NCBI GenBank assembly: GCA_958510825.1
Contig: OY294046.1
Coordinates: 47,969,794 to 48,033,793, forward strand
Source: Brachypterus glaber
Taxonomy: Eukaryota; Arthropoda; Insecta; Coleoptera; Kateretidae
DNA: 64,000 nucleotides
Direction: 5' to 3'
The position numbers were made by a program, and so were the translations under genes. The notes under the pieces were generated by a model. It saw only the letters and a program-made list of their open reading frames with translations, did not search any database and had not been told where the DNA came from. Positions 10,032 to 20,963 of this stretch are shown here, piece after piece; position 1 is the stretch's first letter, and each line of letters starts with the position of its first letter.

Positions 10032-10849
10032 TTTAGAGAATTCTAAAACACCCTGTATACATACTATATATGTATATATTTCATAATGTATTCACATTCG
10101 ATTGTTTAAGCGGTCGACCGCAACGATTTTATTGGGTAAAAATTTACAGATATGGTAAAAATTGTATTAAAAAATCAATTATAATATTTTACATCTGATA
10201 ATTATGCAATTCAAAATTAGAGTGGTATCCGCCTTATCATTATTTCAGTTTTAAGGGCTATATTAATAACGCTGGCCTTTAGGATTACCTGATTCTTTGT
10301 TGTGTTTTTTATTCTATTCGTGATTATTTTTGATGTTATGGGTTTAAGGCCTTTATGTCAAGTAAATTTATCTCTGCTTTGTAGAGTACCTCCTACCAAT
10401 CACCAATGGCAATACAATACAATACGAAGTTTTATTTTGCAAAATTAAAACTTGCGATGTTTTGGTTGCGATGTTTCTTTTCGCGAACTAAAGACCGGCC
10501 CCCAGTGAACTATTCACTTTATTAACTGTGAACGTGTTATATTCGATACATCATATAGATTCTAGAAAACCTTGCTATACATAATAAAACAGTAAAAATA
10601 AAGAAATCTGAAAGACGGAGAAATGCTTGACAGTAACCTAATTTCAGATTTATTTTCATTGTCAATAGCATTATCTTAACATTTTATAAAAAGAAAATAT
10701 TCTTATTAGGTAAGTGATTTACTATTTAAACAAGCCGTGAAGATATGTAATGCTACGCATTCCGTATTATACTATTCACAGTAAATGGTCTATTGCATTT
10801 TCCCAAATCCTACTTGAAAAAAATGTCGAAAAATTTTTAAAAAATACCG

Positions 10850-11615
10850 AAAAAACGGAAAAAATCATGAAGCGTCGAATGTTGAACATTTATAAACCTT
10901 ATAGTGTCCTCTAAACGATTTGAATACATTTTTTTGAAAATATTAGCGGCCTTGTGTAAAAAAATAAATTTAAGTGGCACACTGCATACCGTGTTGGACA
11001 TTTAAACGGTTAAAAGTCGATATCTCAGAAACCGTATAAGATAGGTTTTTGAAATTAGGTACTAAGCTTCAATATCAAGGGGCACACACCTTTTTATCAT
11101 AGCAGATTTTTTTTTCATCCACACCCTTAGGCGGGAGAGAGGGTAACTTAAAAATTTTAAATGGAATGGTGGTGTTTTTTATTTAGATTCAAATTCAGTA
11201 TAAAAATTACATAATTGACCAAAAAAGTTTTTTTTTTCAACCTCAAATTAGGCTGTTAAAAAATTTGAATATTTTAGTAGTTTTCTATTGTTTAGGTTTA
11301 TTTCATTATTTTAAACCTAAAAATACAAAAGAAATCAAATCTGATTTTTTTCAAAAAAATTAAATTTCTTTACCTGACGCGTCATGACGCGTCTTTCTAT
11401 GATTTAATACCCCATATTTGTACTATATAAATTTAAAAAATACGGCCCTGAAAAAAATTAAGTGTAAGATATTGTATATGCAATGTGCCACTTAAATTAA
11501 ATTTTTTAAGCAAGCCCGCAAACATTTTCAAAAAAATGTATATATCATTTAGAGGACACTATAAGGTTCATAAATATTCAACTTTCGACGCTTCATGATT
11601 TTTTTCCGTTTTTTT
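10850..11615. mobile_element. nested foldback element (ATCATGAAGCGTCGAA ends)
   Basis: Left arm ACGGAAAAAATCATGAAGCG, CTTATAGTGTCCTCTAAACG and AAGTGGCACACTGCAT are all answered inverted at the right arm (GCAATGTGCCACTT, GAGGACACTATAAGG, CGCTTCATGATTTTTTTCCG). The middle holds CGATATCTCAGAAACC and a palindromic TGACGCGTCATGACGCGTC. A half copy lies at 52575-53165. Confidence 0.75.
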
Positions 11616-11629
11616 GGAATTTTTTACCT

Positions 11630-11870
11630 GTGGTAGAATAATATACGGTAGTTTCGAATTTTCAAAAATTTCCAAAAATCATCCTAGACAAAAAATTATT
11701 GGATATAAATTTGTTTTATGAAAAAATAAGCAACTTTTTTTTTAATATCCGTTCGTCTGTCCGTCTGGAGTCACGTTTTTGTGGACACGATCAAGAACGA
11801 ATAATCCGATCGACTTGAAATTTTCAGGAAAAATCAAGTTCTACAAGCAATCCCCACAAAAAAAAAATAT
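11630..11870. repeat. dispersed repeat with ATCAAGAACGAATAATCCG
   Basis: Second copy of the repeat described at 6528: ATACGGTAGTTTCG, TATAAATTTGTTTTATG, GTCCGTCTGGAGTCACG and AAGAACGAATAATCCGATCG in the same order. It sits inside the CAAGCCGT element. Confidence 0.65.
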
Positions 11871-12379
11871 GGGGGGTTGTATTTTTAAAAAAATCGAAAA
11901 AACTGAAAGAAAATCCGATTAACGTAACTTTTTCAGGAAAAAATACTTTTATTTTTAAGGATCAATTCTACCAATTTTGAAAGTACAAAAACAAAAAAGT
12001 TATGGGGGGTTAAACTTTTTAAAATAATAAAAAACTATAATTATCAATTTTTTTTTATTTTTTTTTTTAGTTTTTCGCAAAAAGAAAATTAAAAAAAATA
12101 TATTAAAAATTTTGATTTTTTTTTCGAATTTTTTTTTAAGATTTTTTTTTGTTTTTTCGCAAAAAGAAATTTTAAACAAAAATTTTGAAAACTTTTACAG
12201 TTTTTTTAAATATTTTTTTTTGAAAAATATATTTTTTTATTTTTTGTTTTTCAAAAAAATACCTTTTAAAAAATGCATTTTTATTTTTTTTAAGTATTTG
12301 GGAAAATGTACTATACCATTTACTGTGAATAATATATAATGGAATGCTTAGCATTACATATTTTGACGGCTTGTTTTTG

Positions 12380-12870
12380 GAGACCCCAAGGTTCAATACC
12401 TCTACCAATTTTATTTTACGATTTACTCCACATTCAAATGTCTTCCGCGAAATCGATTAATTATTATTATTGGAATTATTTGTATTTCAATATTTAAATG
12501 ATTCAATTATTTAATATAAGTGTAAGCTTTTTAATAAATTGTTGGTAATATACAAAGACATGGTTCAGTAAATGGTATAATGGATAGTGATACAAATTAA
12601 TGTGTTATTCTAGTCATTTGCTATTTAATATTTTTTTAATGCATTTAATAGATTAATATAATTAAATTAAACTATTAAATCTTTATTAAAATGTAATTTT
12701 TTTGAAGTGAGGTATTAATCTTCATTAGTATCAGTGTTAGAAAAGGCGAAAAATTAGTAAGATTTTAAAAAAAAAGTTTTTTCTGTTATTTAAAGTTATT
12801 TTTTTAAAGATATTATCATACCATTTTCGTACGACCTAGTGTACACGAAATAAAGAAAACTGCATGTTCA
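12380..12870. other. AT-rich sequence, no feature seen
   Basis: No repeats or coding signal beyond AT-rich composition. Confidence 0.4.
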
Positions 12871-12875
12871 CTATA

Positions 12876-13848
12876 TCGTCGGCTTACAAGTAAAAGGCAC
12901 TAAGTCACTTTTTTGCAAAAATGGGATTTTAATGGCACTGTAATTAATTTTTGATGATCCATGTATAGGTAAACCGAACTAACTTCTAGGTGGACTGCCA
13001 AGGGAGTTACCCACTATACAAAACGCACCACTTTGATTTTGATTAAAATTTTATCTGGCAATAGGCACTAAGTCACTTAGTGCACTTAGTGCGTTTTATT
13101 TGTAGATTATTTCAAATGTTTCTGCACTAAGCGACTTTCTAAAAAGAGTTAATTTATAAAAATATGATTGCTTGAATCATTTATATGATACAATTTCGAG
13201 TTATTTATTGTTCTGACAAACGCATTCAAATTTTGCTATGTTAAAGTTGATGGAATAGAGACAGAACAGAGAAACAGAACTTTACCTGTAAAATGACAAT
13301 GCTTTTTACGTGTCCTTTCGATGTGTAGGTAATAATATAATTTTCATTTGCATTAGTTTTTTTATTATCAGATAATATTTCAAAACTAAATTTTAAGCCT
13401 TCACACTAAGTTCAAAGTCTCGGTGCATTTCTGAGGGGTGTTTTCCGAACTTGCGACAAACTTTAGTTTTTCTTTATATTCTTATTATTTATGTAATAAC
13501 CAACGATTTAAGAGCAAAATTTAAAAAAATCTATAGATTAGTTTTTTTTTTAATTTAGATTTTTTTTTTTTATAAAAATCTGCACCTGTTTAATTTTTTG
13601 TCTATATCTCAGCTATTTCTAATTATGTAATAAAAATATTATTAAAAATAAAATAAAGACTGCTTAATTTTCTACAAAAAAGTTTATCCCATTTTTTTTT
13701 TAATATTTTGCCGTTTTGTCACAATACGCGATTCAAGTTTAAAGTTTATAGTTATACATTACGTTTAATTAATAGAAGGGTTTTAATTTTAAATAGTTGT
13801 TTTTTATATTATTTTATTGACTTAGTGCTCTTTACTTGTAAGCCGACG
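12876..13848. mobile_element. TA-flanked MITE, TCGTCGGCTTACAAG family, long copy
   Basis: The left TIR TCGTCGGCTTACAAG then AAAAGGCACTAAGTC is matched inverted at 13820-13848. It abuts TA on the left, as in Tc1/mariner-type insertion. Internally it contains clustered words CACTAAGTCACTTAGTGC. There is no transposase. The homologue at 35153-35547 is an internal-deletion derivative of the same sequence. Confidence 0.8.
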
Positions 13849-14099
13849 TCGGGGGCCTACAAGTAAAAGGCACTAAGTCCATGTCTTTTTTCAGATTTAG
13901 TTGAATTAAACGACTTCAATTTTTCTTTATTTAACTGCAAATGGGACATTATTATGTCCAAACATGTCATTGCAATTTGTGGTAGTTTTTTTCCAAAAAC
14001 AATTATTACAAAAATTAAAAAACAACAATGAAAGTTAAATTTGTCAATATCTCCAAACCATGTTTTTGGACTTAGTGCTCTTTACTTGTAAGCCGACGA
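13849..14099. mobile_element. second short copy of the TCGTCGGCTTACAAG MITE, abutting the first
   Basis: Starts TCGGGGGCCTACAAG directly after the right end of the previous element and ends with the standard right TIR and TA at 14099-14101. The two copies therefore touch end to end with no spacer. Confidence 0.7.
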
Positions 14100-14103
14100 T
14101 ATA

Positions 14104-14560
14104 TCCTCGTTAGGATATATTCCTATTGCACGAGTAAATAGTGCATATTTGAATGAAATGACAACTATGCACACTCATCTATCCAAACGAGTAAACATAG
14201 CTGTCATTTTGACAAAAGTCATTTGACGTTTATAAAATTTTAAAATGTCAAAATTAAACACAGGTAATTCTTTAAAATATACATTTTTAATTAGTCTTGA
14301 CTGTAGATCAAACGAAAAATGTTGTTCGCAACTCGTTTACGACAAGTCCTTAGTGCACTCGAATGATTTTTTGACTTCGCTTCGCGTCGTCAAAAAAACT
14401 TCATTCTCTTGCACTAAGGACTAAAGTCGCTTACTGGTTACGAAAACTACTATTTTCTGTTTAAAAATAAACACAAAATAAAAATAATACTTTTAAATTA
14501 TAACTTTTTTATTTATAAATTAATTTAAATTATTCGAATAACAGTTAAAAAGTCCGATAT
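14104..14560. other. unassigned repeat-like sequence
   Basis: Contains inverted words around TCCTTAGTGCACTCGAATGA and TCATTCTCTTGCACTAAGGA (near 14348-14420) flanking TTCGCTTCGCG. Probably another DNA-element remnant; no boundaries or gene seen. Confidence 0.3.
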
Positions 14561-15790
14561 ACTGAGTGTTTCAGGAATTTTTTTGCCACTTCCGGTTTCG
14601 CCGGAAATAAAAGGGCATTTTGAAAGAAAAAAAATTGATTCGAGTTTGTCCATTCACTATTCCTTTATACCGTGCCGCGGCATGCCGTGTTGAAAAAAAA
14701 TTAAAAAATCCTTGTGCCTTAATAAAAATAAGAAAACCAAAGAGACAATACTTTTTTAAAAATTGCTGAGAGCGACCTCTACATTTTTCAAAAATTATGA
14801 AAAATATCAGAGATGATACTCTTACTTCAGTAAACAAATTTGGGGGGTGAGATCTCAAAATTTTTCAGTTTAAAATTTTGGTGGGTTATATCGGTGTTAA
14901 AATTTCCGACACGGACCACTTAAAATTGATGTAGCGCCACTGCTAGAAGCTCCCCGTTAAAAATTTTAAAAACAAAATACAGCCAGATAAATACAGAATG
15001 TTTTAATTACCACTACGTTCAAAAAATTCCATCTTTTGAAAATTTGACAGTAAAAAAAATATTTTTTCACTTTAAAAAATGGTGATCGATATTTAAAAAA
15101 ATCTTTTAACATCCTAAAGGCACATCCTTTTTTTATAAGTCGCCCAAATTTAATTAAAAAATATTTATTAATGCAAGCTCTACAGACATTTAAAAAAATG
15201 TATTTTTGTTTTCTTAAATACCCTGTATATAAAAACTGTGGGGTCGTAGCCCAAATCTGAAAAATTATTTGGAGAAAAAATGCTTTAAGATAGGTTATGT
15301 CAGAAAAAAAGTATATTTTCGTTGTGGGACAGTGTTATGTATGTATATGTATGTAAGCATGTAAGAAGCATCACAGCTATTGTTACGTAATGTTCTCATC
15401 TATTTATTCTTCTTTTAATAAAATAATTAAAAATATAAAAAGGATATTGGATATATAATTATAGCTATTTATTTTATATCCTACATCATAATTAAAACTA
15501 TTACCTATTTGGAACGTTTCCTTATTGTTAATCTTTTACTCTTAAAATATATTTATGATCTAAAACAAAAATACTAATAAAATTACGTAATACCTAAGTA
15601 TGCAAAAAGACCTTTGTGTGACAATCAAAACCAAAATTTAAAATGTTTAATAAGTTTAAAAATGAAGAAAAATATTATTTAATTTTGTGTAAATTTACTT
15701 ATTTTTATTTACTCATTAGGTAATATATTCATGAAAAGTCCCTAATAAGTTTTAGCTAAAAACCTAGGTGTCTTTCTTTTTAAAACACTT
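14560..15790. other. AT-rich sequence, no gene seen
   Basis: One inverted word pair (CCGGTTTCGCCGG near 14590) and otherwise A/T homopolymer-rich filler. The 95-codon minus-strand frame at 14571-14858 shows no domain. Confidence 0.35.
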
Positions 15791-15849
15791 CTATTCACTT
15801 CACTTCCATATATATATAGGTATATTTGTCCTCAAATTTGCCAAATGCT

Positions 15850-16560
15850 TTTTCACCCACTTAGAATAGACTTAGAGAGCTGAAATTTGGTATACATGCT
15901 TATCTGCCCTAGCAAAATAATTTAATGTAAATTTACCCCCCCACCCCCCCCCCCACCCCTAAAATATCAAAAACCTTTTTTTATCCACGTGAGTTAATTT
16001 AAAATTAAAATTGGGTTACGTACTCATCCCGTAATAATAAAATTTTACTATAAAAAAACAACTGTCAACCCACCCCCCATCACCCCCCATGCGGCTAAGT
16101 TAACTCTGAAGGGCCCTCTCTGTTATACCCACTTAGAATAAACTTAGAGAGCTGAAATTTGGTACACATGCTTTTCTACCCTAACAAAATAATTAAATAT
16201 AAAATTTACCCCCCAACCCCCCCACCCCTAAAATATCAAAAACCTTTTTTTTATCCACGTGAGTTAATTTAAAATTAAAATTGGGTTACGTACTCATCCC
16301 ATAATAATAAAATTTTACTATGAAAAAAACAACCGTCAACCCCCCCCCATCACCCCCCATGCGGCTGAAGGGCCCTCTCTGTTATACCTACTTAGAATAA
16401 ACTTAGAGAGCTGAAATTTGGTACACATGATTTTCTACCCTAACAAAATATATAATATATAAAATTTAACCCCCCCCCCCAACATAGCACATGCGGCTAA
16501 GATTCCTTTTACCCACTTAGACAGCTAAAGTTCGGTACAATATAATTTTACATAAAATCT
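15850..16560. repeat. direct repeats with ACCCACTTAGAATA
   Basis: The block ACCCACTTAGAATA, GCTGAAATTTGGTACAC, a poly-C tract and TATCAAAAACC recurs at 15855, 16137 and 16386, spaced about 280 and 250 bp, with a decayed fourth at 16511. A related but more diverged array lies at 27440-28080, and one inverted block at 41785-41880. No coding content. Confidence 0.8.
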
Positions 16561-16613
16561 CTGTTTCACTCCCGGGTTGCTTCACACATTAATAAATTAT
16601 AACTAAAAACTTG

Positions 16614-16911
16614 AAAATAAAACTATATAAAAAACAAGTTTTTAAACTTAAAACCCTTCTATTGATTACGTATTATGTATAACTAAAAAGTAGAAAACAA
16701 GATATACCAATTTACAAAAACGAATTTTTTAAAAGAAGGGTTTTGGAAATGTTGGCAAAAATAAAGAAATCACAATTTCCAAAACCTTTCTTTTAAAAAA
16801 TTCGTTTTTGTAAATTGGTATATCTTGTTTTCTACTTTTTAGTTATACATAATACGTAATCAATATAAGAGTTTTAAGTTTAAAAACTTGTTTTTTATAT
16901 AGTTTTATTTT
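16614..16911. mobile_element. near-perfect 300-bp hairpin element
   Basis: Arms of about 130 bp (AAATAAAACTATATAAAAAAC inward to AATTTTTTAAAAGAAGG, and the complement) surround a short loop near 16755-16775. Few mismatches suggest a recent event or conversion between the arms. Foldback MITE of unknown family. Confidence 0.8.
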
Positions 16912-17228
16912 ATGTTTAAGTACCCAATTAACCATTGCTCTTTTTTGTATAACACCATCAAATTATAAAATTAGCAATAAGCCAGCATGTACATTTATAC
17001 TTTTATTTATTTATTATTATAACGTAGGATTTCTGTTTGCACATGCATGGTGGTGATTTTTTATAAATTGTGCGATAAAAAGTTTTCCAATGATAATTAA
17101 ATAGAGAAAGTACTATCATTATTGCACATAATGTCATCAAACATTTGTTTATTAAATGGTACTTACGGTTTTCCAAAAACATTAGTTTTCACTGGAAAAT
17201 TAAATTACTTTTTTTCTTAAATTATATT

Positions 17229-17413
17229 AGGAAGAAGAAGAAGAAGAAGAAGAAGAAGAAGAAGAAGAAGAAGAAGAAGAAGAAGAAGAAGAAGAAGAAG
17301 AAGAAGAAGAAGAAGAAGAAGAAGAAGAAGAAGAAGAAGAAGCGTAATAAGAAGAAGCATGAGAAGAAGAAGGAGAAGAAAAAGAAGAAGAAGAAGAAGA
17401 AGAAGAAGAAGAA
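17229..17413. repeat. (GAA)n microsatellite
   Basis: Pure GAA repeats to about 17342, then interrupted repeats to 17413. Translated frames through it (poly-K, poly-F, poly-L) are artefacts. Between 16911 and here is AT-rich sequence without features. Confidence 0.95.
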
Positions 17414-17714
17414 TAAGACGAAAATTATAACGAGAAAAAAGAAAAGGAAGAAATTGTATGTTTTTAAACTTTGCAATTTTACAAATTAGCACCTTTGATG
17501 CAATAATCACAATTCGTCAAAAACAATGAAAAATATAATTGGTAAGTAACTATGTATTTACAAACCATGAATTCTGTTAAAGTATAATTATATACGTTTA
17601 GAAAATATACCTTTATAATTTAGAAGAAGTAACTGGAACGTTAATAAAATAATTTTATTTTTAGTGTGCGTACCAAAGATTATCGAAGAAAACAAGTGTA
17701 TAATTTTATTTTTA

Positions 17715-18060
17715 ACCGACTTCCAAAATAGGAGGAGGTTATGAATTCGACATGTAACTTTGTTTTTTACTTACCCCAAGAAAATTCTTGCGGTAGTAAA
17801 AAAATGTCGATAAAATTGTATTGCTTTTTTTTACGTTTCTGCACGTTTTATATCAAAAAAATAGGGTTTCCGTCAAAAAAAAAATCTGTCTGTCGGTCGG
17901 TCGGTCTGTCGGTCTGTTGGCCTGTGTGTCCGGGGAATTTGTGACCAAGACAACTCAAGAACCCTTCGGGCTAAAGACTTTTTTAAATTTGGACCACAGG
18001 TTGATTATCCAAAGTTCTAGGCTGGGATTGTTTTTCGTAAAAATCAGGTTGGGGTAAGGG
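17715..18060. repeat. dispersed repeat with CCGACTTCCAAAATAGGAGG
   Basis: Starts AACCGACTTCCAAAATAGG, then GTTTCTGCACGTTTTATATC, a degenerate GTCGGTCGGTCTGTCGG stretch and GACAACTCAAGAACCC. The latter half matches, inverted, sequence at 29630-29790 (GTTCTTAAGTTATCG, CGACCGACCGAGAGAC). Non-coding remnant of a common insect repeat type. Confidence 0.55.
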
Positions 18061-18545
18061 AGTAAAATGGGGTAAAAACTATTTTTTTCAAAAAGATAGT
18101 TTTTTCAATTTATTTTTCGTTTTACGAAAAATTAAACTTTTTTTGAAAAAAAAAATTTTTTTTAAAAAAGAAAAAAAATTAATATTTTTTTTATTTTTAT
18201 TTTTTATTTTTGTTTCTTTTGTTTTTGATTTTAATAAACCTAAGCCTATAGGGGAAAGTATTATTTTTTTGGCAGCAGTATTTTTTTATGTTTGTTCCCG
18301 GATGAACGGAATTTGATGAAACCTTTTGCAACATAAAGAGGACATTCATGAGGTGGTCCCGTTTTAATTTGATTCGCGGATAATCCTGGGTAAGCCGGAT
18401 AATTAAGATAAATCTAATCATTTAAACGCAATTTCACTTAAAACCGGCTTAATTTCGTTCTAATACCAACCAAATTTTTAGAAAAGGATAAGATAACTAG
18501 GATAAGATAACTCGGATAAGCCGGATAACTCGATTAAGGGGTACT

Positions 18546-18662
18546 CAAATATTACGGCAGGCTAAAAATCTTTTAAATGCCGCTAAACTTGATTCTGGAC
18601 CTGTAATATTAACATACCAAGAGAAAATTATAAAATTTGCCGAGATGGAAGGACAACTATAA
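18546..18662 (+). pseudogene. short unidentified coding-like fragment
   Basis: A 38-codon frame ending in TAA reads QILRQAKNLLNAAKLDSG then PVILTYQEKIIKFAEMEGQL, with balanced amino-acid composition unlike the A/T-driven frames around it. I do not recognise the protein. There is no start codon or clear acceptor site, so it may be a transposon relic, a host exon fragment, or chance. The preceding 18060-18540 has GGATAAGCCGGATAA words but nothing else. Confidence 0.25.
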
Positions 18663-18721
18663 TTTAGGTTAGATGACGTTACAAATCTGTGTCTCTAAAA
18701 AGTAAAAAATAAAAACTTTTC

Positions 18722-18908
18722 CCAAAAAAAATAAACCGACTTCTGTCTCTAAAAAGTAAAAAATAAAAAATAAGTCGGTGCCAATTTCACAGCAATCAAT
18801 TTAACAACAAAAATAAATGTTAGTATAATTTAGGAAGTGGTGAAATTGGCACCGGCTCATTTTTTTTTTTACTTTTTAGAGACAGAAGTCGGTTCATTTT
18901 TTTGTGAA
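18722..18908. mobile_element. hairpin element (ACCGACTTCTGTCTC)
   Basis: Inverted arms carry ACCGACTTCTGTCTCTAAAA with its complement at 18880-18898, and GGTGCCAATTTCAC with its complement at 18838-18855, around a 40-base loop. A partial direct copy of the left arm precedes it at 18690. Confidence 0.75.
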
Positions 18909-18909
18909 A

Positions 18910-19725
18910 AGTTTTTTATTAACTACTAATTAAAATTTTTAATTTTTGTTTTTATTTAATATTTATTTTTTAAAAAGTCAAAAAACAAATGCTCGTTTTA
19001 AAATGTATATTAATATGTATATTAATTTTGTAATGGACATTTTTATAGATATCTTCTAAATCAAAATTATGCTTTTTTACAGAATTTATCTACCAGATGT
19101 GTTAAACGTTTTGAAATCACTATAAAATTTTACAATTTAAAACCGTTAAAACTGCAATAAAGCTTAGAATTTAGTCTAGTTCTAGTTACATAATTTTTGT
19201 ATGACTCATTGTTGGGGGGAGAGGAGCCCACTACTGGAAGATAAATTAACTTAAATGGGGAAGTATGCCCCTTGCAAAAATCTAGGGGGACCTACCCCAT
19301 CAAAAGAGTAAAAGATAAAAATATTTTTTATGGAGTTTAAATTTTGTAGTTTAGTAACTACTTCAAAAATTTTATTTAAGTAATTAATTTTATTCAAAAT
19401 AAGTTCTATGGGACTTTATCAACCATTGCAGATACGGTCTTCTTAGTTACTACGACAGTATACTCTGTAGTGATAATTATGCCTGAATCAGCCTAAGGCG
19501 AAACCTTACTAAAAATTATTTTGAAAATCGAACTGGGGGTTTGAAAAAAGGTGAGTAGTCCTAGAATGGAATACTGCTTACAAATAACAAAGGATGTGGG
19601 GTCTAGAAATTTTAAAGAAATTATAGAATTAGCTGCCTCAAACCAGTCTGGGGATTGATAATTTACTAACGAGAAACCAAAAAAAATATCAAATCAATAT
19701 TATCCCGTTTTCTGAAACTTCATTG
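18910..19725. other. AT-rich sequence, no gene seen
   Basis: No terminal repeats or coding frames that I can support. Confidence 0.35.
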
Positions 19726-19726
19726 A

Positions 19727-19838
19727 AAATGACGGGGTTATAAATGGTGCATAAACCGGACTTGACCGGATGAAATTTACCCGCTCAAGTTCAGTTTGTG
19801 CACCATTAATACCGCGCAGACCTTTCATTTTCAATAGG
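19727..19838. mobile_element. short hairpin MITE
   Basis: TTGAAAATGA...GGT-ATAAATGGTGCA-AAAC is followed by its inverted counterpart (GTTTGTGCACCATTAATACC, TCATTTTCAA), giving a roughly 110-bp hairpin with a short loop near 19780. Confidence 0.65.
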
Positions 19839-19896
19839 GCTTTTCTTAAAAGGGAATTATCATATGTATAGATTTCCCGCTTCTTTAGAATAGGTA

Positions 19897-20961
19897 CAGT
19901 TGGATCCGAAAAAAAACAAGATAGAAAATCTAGTTGTGTAAATTGAATAATTGTTTACAAACAACGCAGTTGTCAATGTTGACAATATTTGTCAAAATTA
20001 TTTATAATTATTATAAAGTACATAATCCATAAAGGATTTAATTAAATTAAGTACATAATTAGAAATGCATCAATTAAATGATTAAGAAAGCTCAAGCTAT
20101 TGGGTTATTGGAAGGAGGATGTGAGCAAGTAGACTTGGCAAAGTTTAATGATTCGGAGAGTTTGGTTAAGATTGAAGAAAAAATGGATACAGGAGGAAAC
20201 AGTTAAAAGGCTTGCAGGATCGGGAAGAAGAAAGTCAAAATTTACTTAATTATTTAAGAGAACACCCTTTACGAGACGCGGTGCAGGCTATAAACTATAA
20301 AAAAAAAGTCCAACCACCGCCTGCCGCCTCATCGATAATTCCGAGATGGTAAATTTATATGCAGCAAAAAAAAACCTTTTTTAAACGAAAATCATAATTT
20401 TTATAAATTATATATTTCATTACTAAGGAGTTCTAAGTTTTATTTCTCATAAGATTTACTAAATATTGTGTTTAAATGTTTTATATGATTAAATATTCTA
20501 AAGGTTTTTTCAGTTTACTATTTATTAGATATATCTGGACCCCGGAGGTAAACAACACCATGTCACAAAAACGTAATTTTTCAGGAGAGCAAGTTTTCGA
20601 TTCTTTTTTAACATTAAATGCATGTTCTAGGGGCTCTCCATTAATTTTGTAAAAAAGAAGGAATTATCACATAAAAATAACCATCTTGGAAAGACTTTTT
20701 CTTGCTGCTACAGATCAAGAACCTTTATATTTGCTAGTTTTCTATTTCTTCCAGCTTCATATAACAACAGTTACTTTATCTAACATTATTCGCATTCGCG
20801 CATTATCTGTAATAACTTATTAGAGACTACTAATAAAGAAAAACCAACAATATGTCGAATTATTCTAACCTCTTTCCTAAAATCTTACTTAAACTATAAA
20901 ATAATTAATAAAATTAATATTTTGGCATATTTAAAACTTGCATTTTTTGTGGATCCAACTG
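19897..20961 (+). mobile_element. Tc1/mariner-like element A, defective
   Basis: Flanked by TA on both sides, with TIRs CAGTTGGATCCGAAAAAAAA (left) and the matching GGATCCAACTG (right). The TA dinucleotide duplication and a Tc1-type N-terminal transposase remnant at 20078 place it in Tc1/mariner. At 1065 bp it is shorter than autonomous members and contains no catalytic DDE/D region that I can recognise. Its right end shares the TA at 20962-20963 with element B. Confidence 0.85.
20078..20344 (+). pseudogene. Tc1-like transposase N-terminal (HTH) remnant
   Basis: From the ATG the frame reads MIKKAQAIGLLEGGCEQVDL then AKFNDSESLVKIEEKM before a TAA at 20204. This matches the paired-like helix-turn-helix of Tc1 transposases (growth-control helix, then AKxFNVSESxV recognition helix). 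A frameshifted continuation gives a GSGRRKSK-like linker and LLNYLREHPLRDAVQAIN, resembling the second HTH. Stops and shifts show it is dead, and the DDE catalytic core is absent. DNA-binding role inferred from the family. Confidence 0.7.
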
Positions 20962-20963
20962 TA

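Larger units (their letters stand above)
10728..12376. mobile_element. TIR element of the CAAGCCGT family, nested composite
   Basis: The left terminus AAACAAGCCGTGAAGATATG, then GTAATGCTACGCATTCC and ACTATTCACAGTAAATGG, is matched inverted at the right end (12302-12376). The interior is a nested foldback (10850-11615) and a copy of the CGATAACTCAAGAACG repeat (11630-11870), then A/T homopolymer-rich filler. The two 75-78 codon frames near 12112-12408 are translated poly-T/poly-A. A second left end lies at 61412-61520, and a terminal fragment at 25640-25660. Confidence 0.75.

Noticed and set aside
11900..12408. Overlapping frames of 75-78 codons on both strands
   Set aside because: Composed of A and T homopolymer runs inside a mobile element; the same holds for 61591-61890.
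17145..17510. Long frames encoding poly-lysine, poly-phenylalanine and poly-leucine
   Set aside because: These are translations of the (GAA)n microsatellite on both strands, with no surrounding gene structure.
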